From: Bacillota bacterium
Lineage (GTDB): Bacteria > Bacillota > Clostridia > Tissierellales > Peptoniphilaceae
DNA: 6,029 bases
Assembly: GCA_023394215.1 (NCBI GenBank)
Contig: JAEXBH010000176.1
Span: 1 to 6,029, forward strand
Reading direction: 5' to 3'
The notes under the pieces were generated by a model. It was given only the letters and a program-made list of their open reading frames with translations, made no database searches and was not told the DNA's origin. Shown here piece after piece: positions 5,374 through 6,029 of this stretch. The position numbers and the translations under genes were made by a program. Within the stretch, counting starts at the first letter, position 1. Every line of letters starts with the position of its first letter.

Positions 5374-6029
5374 TCAGTTACCCATGGCAGTTTTATAAGT
5401 TTCTTCCATCTTGTCCCAAGCCTTAACAAGATCCTTGTCAAGCCCGAAAAGTCCGGAGCTTCCTACTATAAGTATTTCAGCCCCCGCTTCGCTTAAAATT
5501 TTAAATGTCCTCTCATTGCAGGATCCGTCAACTTCTATAAGATACTTATAGCCATTTTCTTCCTTAAGTTTTTTAGCCTCTTTTATTTTGTCAAGCATTT
5601 CAGCTATGAAGGGTTGACCTGCAAAGCCAGGATCAACAGTCATAATCGTTATTTTGTCAAGTAAGTGTATATAAGGCTTTATATAAGATAGTGGTGTAGA
5701 AGGATTTATTGTAACACCGAACTTTTTCCCCCTTGCCTTAACTAAATTAATAAGTCTGAAGGCTTGTGCATTTATGGTCTCAGCCTGAGGGGAAACCAAA
5801 TCCGCTCCGGCATCCAAAAGCATAGGTATAAAGTCCTCCGGATTTGTGGTCATAAGATGGCACTCCAAAGGCAAGCTCGTAGCCGGTCTTATGGCCTTTA
5901 CGAAATCAGGGGACAAGGTAATATTTTTTACATAATGTCCGTCCATTATATCAACATGCAGAGAATAGGCTCTTGAATCCATTATCTCAAGTTGATTTCT
6001 CATATCTAAAAAGTCCATACACATTAACG
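5374..6029 (-). CDS. alsE: D-allulose-6-phosphate 3-epimerase (AlsE-like), 5' end cut by window
   Basis: This TIM-barrel epimerase of the ribulose-phosphate 3-epimerase family would convert allulose 6-phosphate to fructose 6-phosphate. The metal ligands are seen as H and D in LHVDIMDGH, H in ECHLM and D in EVDGSC. MCMDFL, ETINAQAFRLI, DKITIMTVDPGFAGQPFIAEMLDKI and VGSSGLF match E. coli AlsE more closely than RPE. The ATG at 6024 is not the true start: the frame continues upstream with a Leu codon and a codon ending in CG, fitting the family's SPSLMCMD, so about six N-terminal residues lie beyond the edge. One oddity is that the conserved TLHPETIN strand reads SPQAETIN, replacing a family His with Gln. 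The gene is followed after one nucleotide by alsK, then alsB and rpiB. Confidence 0.93.
   Translation of the reverse strand, partial: LMCMDFLDMRNQLEIMDSRAYSLHVDIMDGHYVKNITLSPDFVKAIRPATSLPLECHLMTTNPEDFIPMLLDAGADLVSPQAETINAQAFRLINLVKARGKKFGVTINPSTPLSYIKPYIHLLDKITIMTVDPGFAGQPFIAEMLDKIKEAKKLKEENGYKYLIEVDGSCNERTFKILSEAGAEILIVGSSGLFGLDKDLVKAWDKMEETYKTAMGN

Noticed and set aside
5373..5441. N-terminal extension of the kinase from an ATG at 5441
   Set aside because: The extra 23 residues overlap the alsE 3' end and place the ATP-binding DIGGTN unusually far from the N-terminus; the ATG at 5372 fits the family.
5173..5496. 107-codon plus-strand reading frame across the alsK/alsE junction
   Set aside because: It is antisense to two well-supported genes and shows no recognisable domain.
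6022..6024. ATG at 6024 as the start of alsE
   Set aside because: The frame continues upstream with codons that fit the conserved SPSLMCMD of AlsE, so the gene is cut by the window edge.

Overview
The window is AT-rich DNA with strong GGAGG-type ribosome binding sites and tightly packed genes. It carries a lipoprotein-type sugar-binding protein, as in cells with no outer membrane. Together these point to a low-GC Gram-positive anaerobe (Clostridia/Tissierellia-like Firmicute). The species cannot be named from the sequence. Every gene I can support is on the minus strand, so transcription runs from position 6029 toward 1.

Unit A (about 6029 to 2900) is a D-allose utilisation cluster, in the order alsE, alsK, alsB, rpiB. 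AlsB is the extracellular allose-binding lipoprotein. AlsK (ROK family) would phosphorylate allose, RpiB would isomerise allose 6-phosphate to allulose 6-phosphate, and AlsE would epimerise that to fructose 6-phosphate. All four proteins resemble their E. coli als counterparts in motif detail. alsE is cut by the right edge of the window. The ABC ATPase and permease expected to work with AlsB are not present and may lie further upstream. The unit ends just after rpiB in a rho-independent terminator, followed by a second candidate.

The intergenic region (2527-2951) has no credible gene but is rich in signals. It holds the two terminator hairpins, a 21-bp near-perfect dyad, a cre-like palindrome, and a promoter-like -35/-10 pair overlapped by a 7-6-7 dyad just ahead of the next unit.

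Unit B (2526 to 1 and beyond) begins with a ten-helix DMT-superfamily transporter. It continues with an 87-residue unrecognised protein that may be a winged helix, two single-domain microcompartment shell proteins (BMC-H), and the first 181 codons of a divergent CoA-acylating aldehyde dehydrogenase-like protein. This is the start of a bacterial microcompartment (BMC) operon whose signature enzyme lies outside the window.

The most interesting point is the adjacency of an allose/pentose-phosphate-type pathway to a microcompartment operon with its own transporter, an unknown small protein and an atypical aldehyde dehydrogenase. It recalls the sugar-phosphate-utilising BMC class. The terminators argue for separate transcription, so a functional link is inference only.
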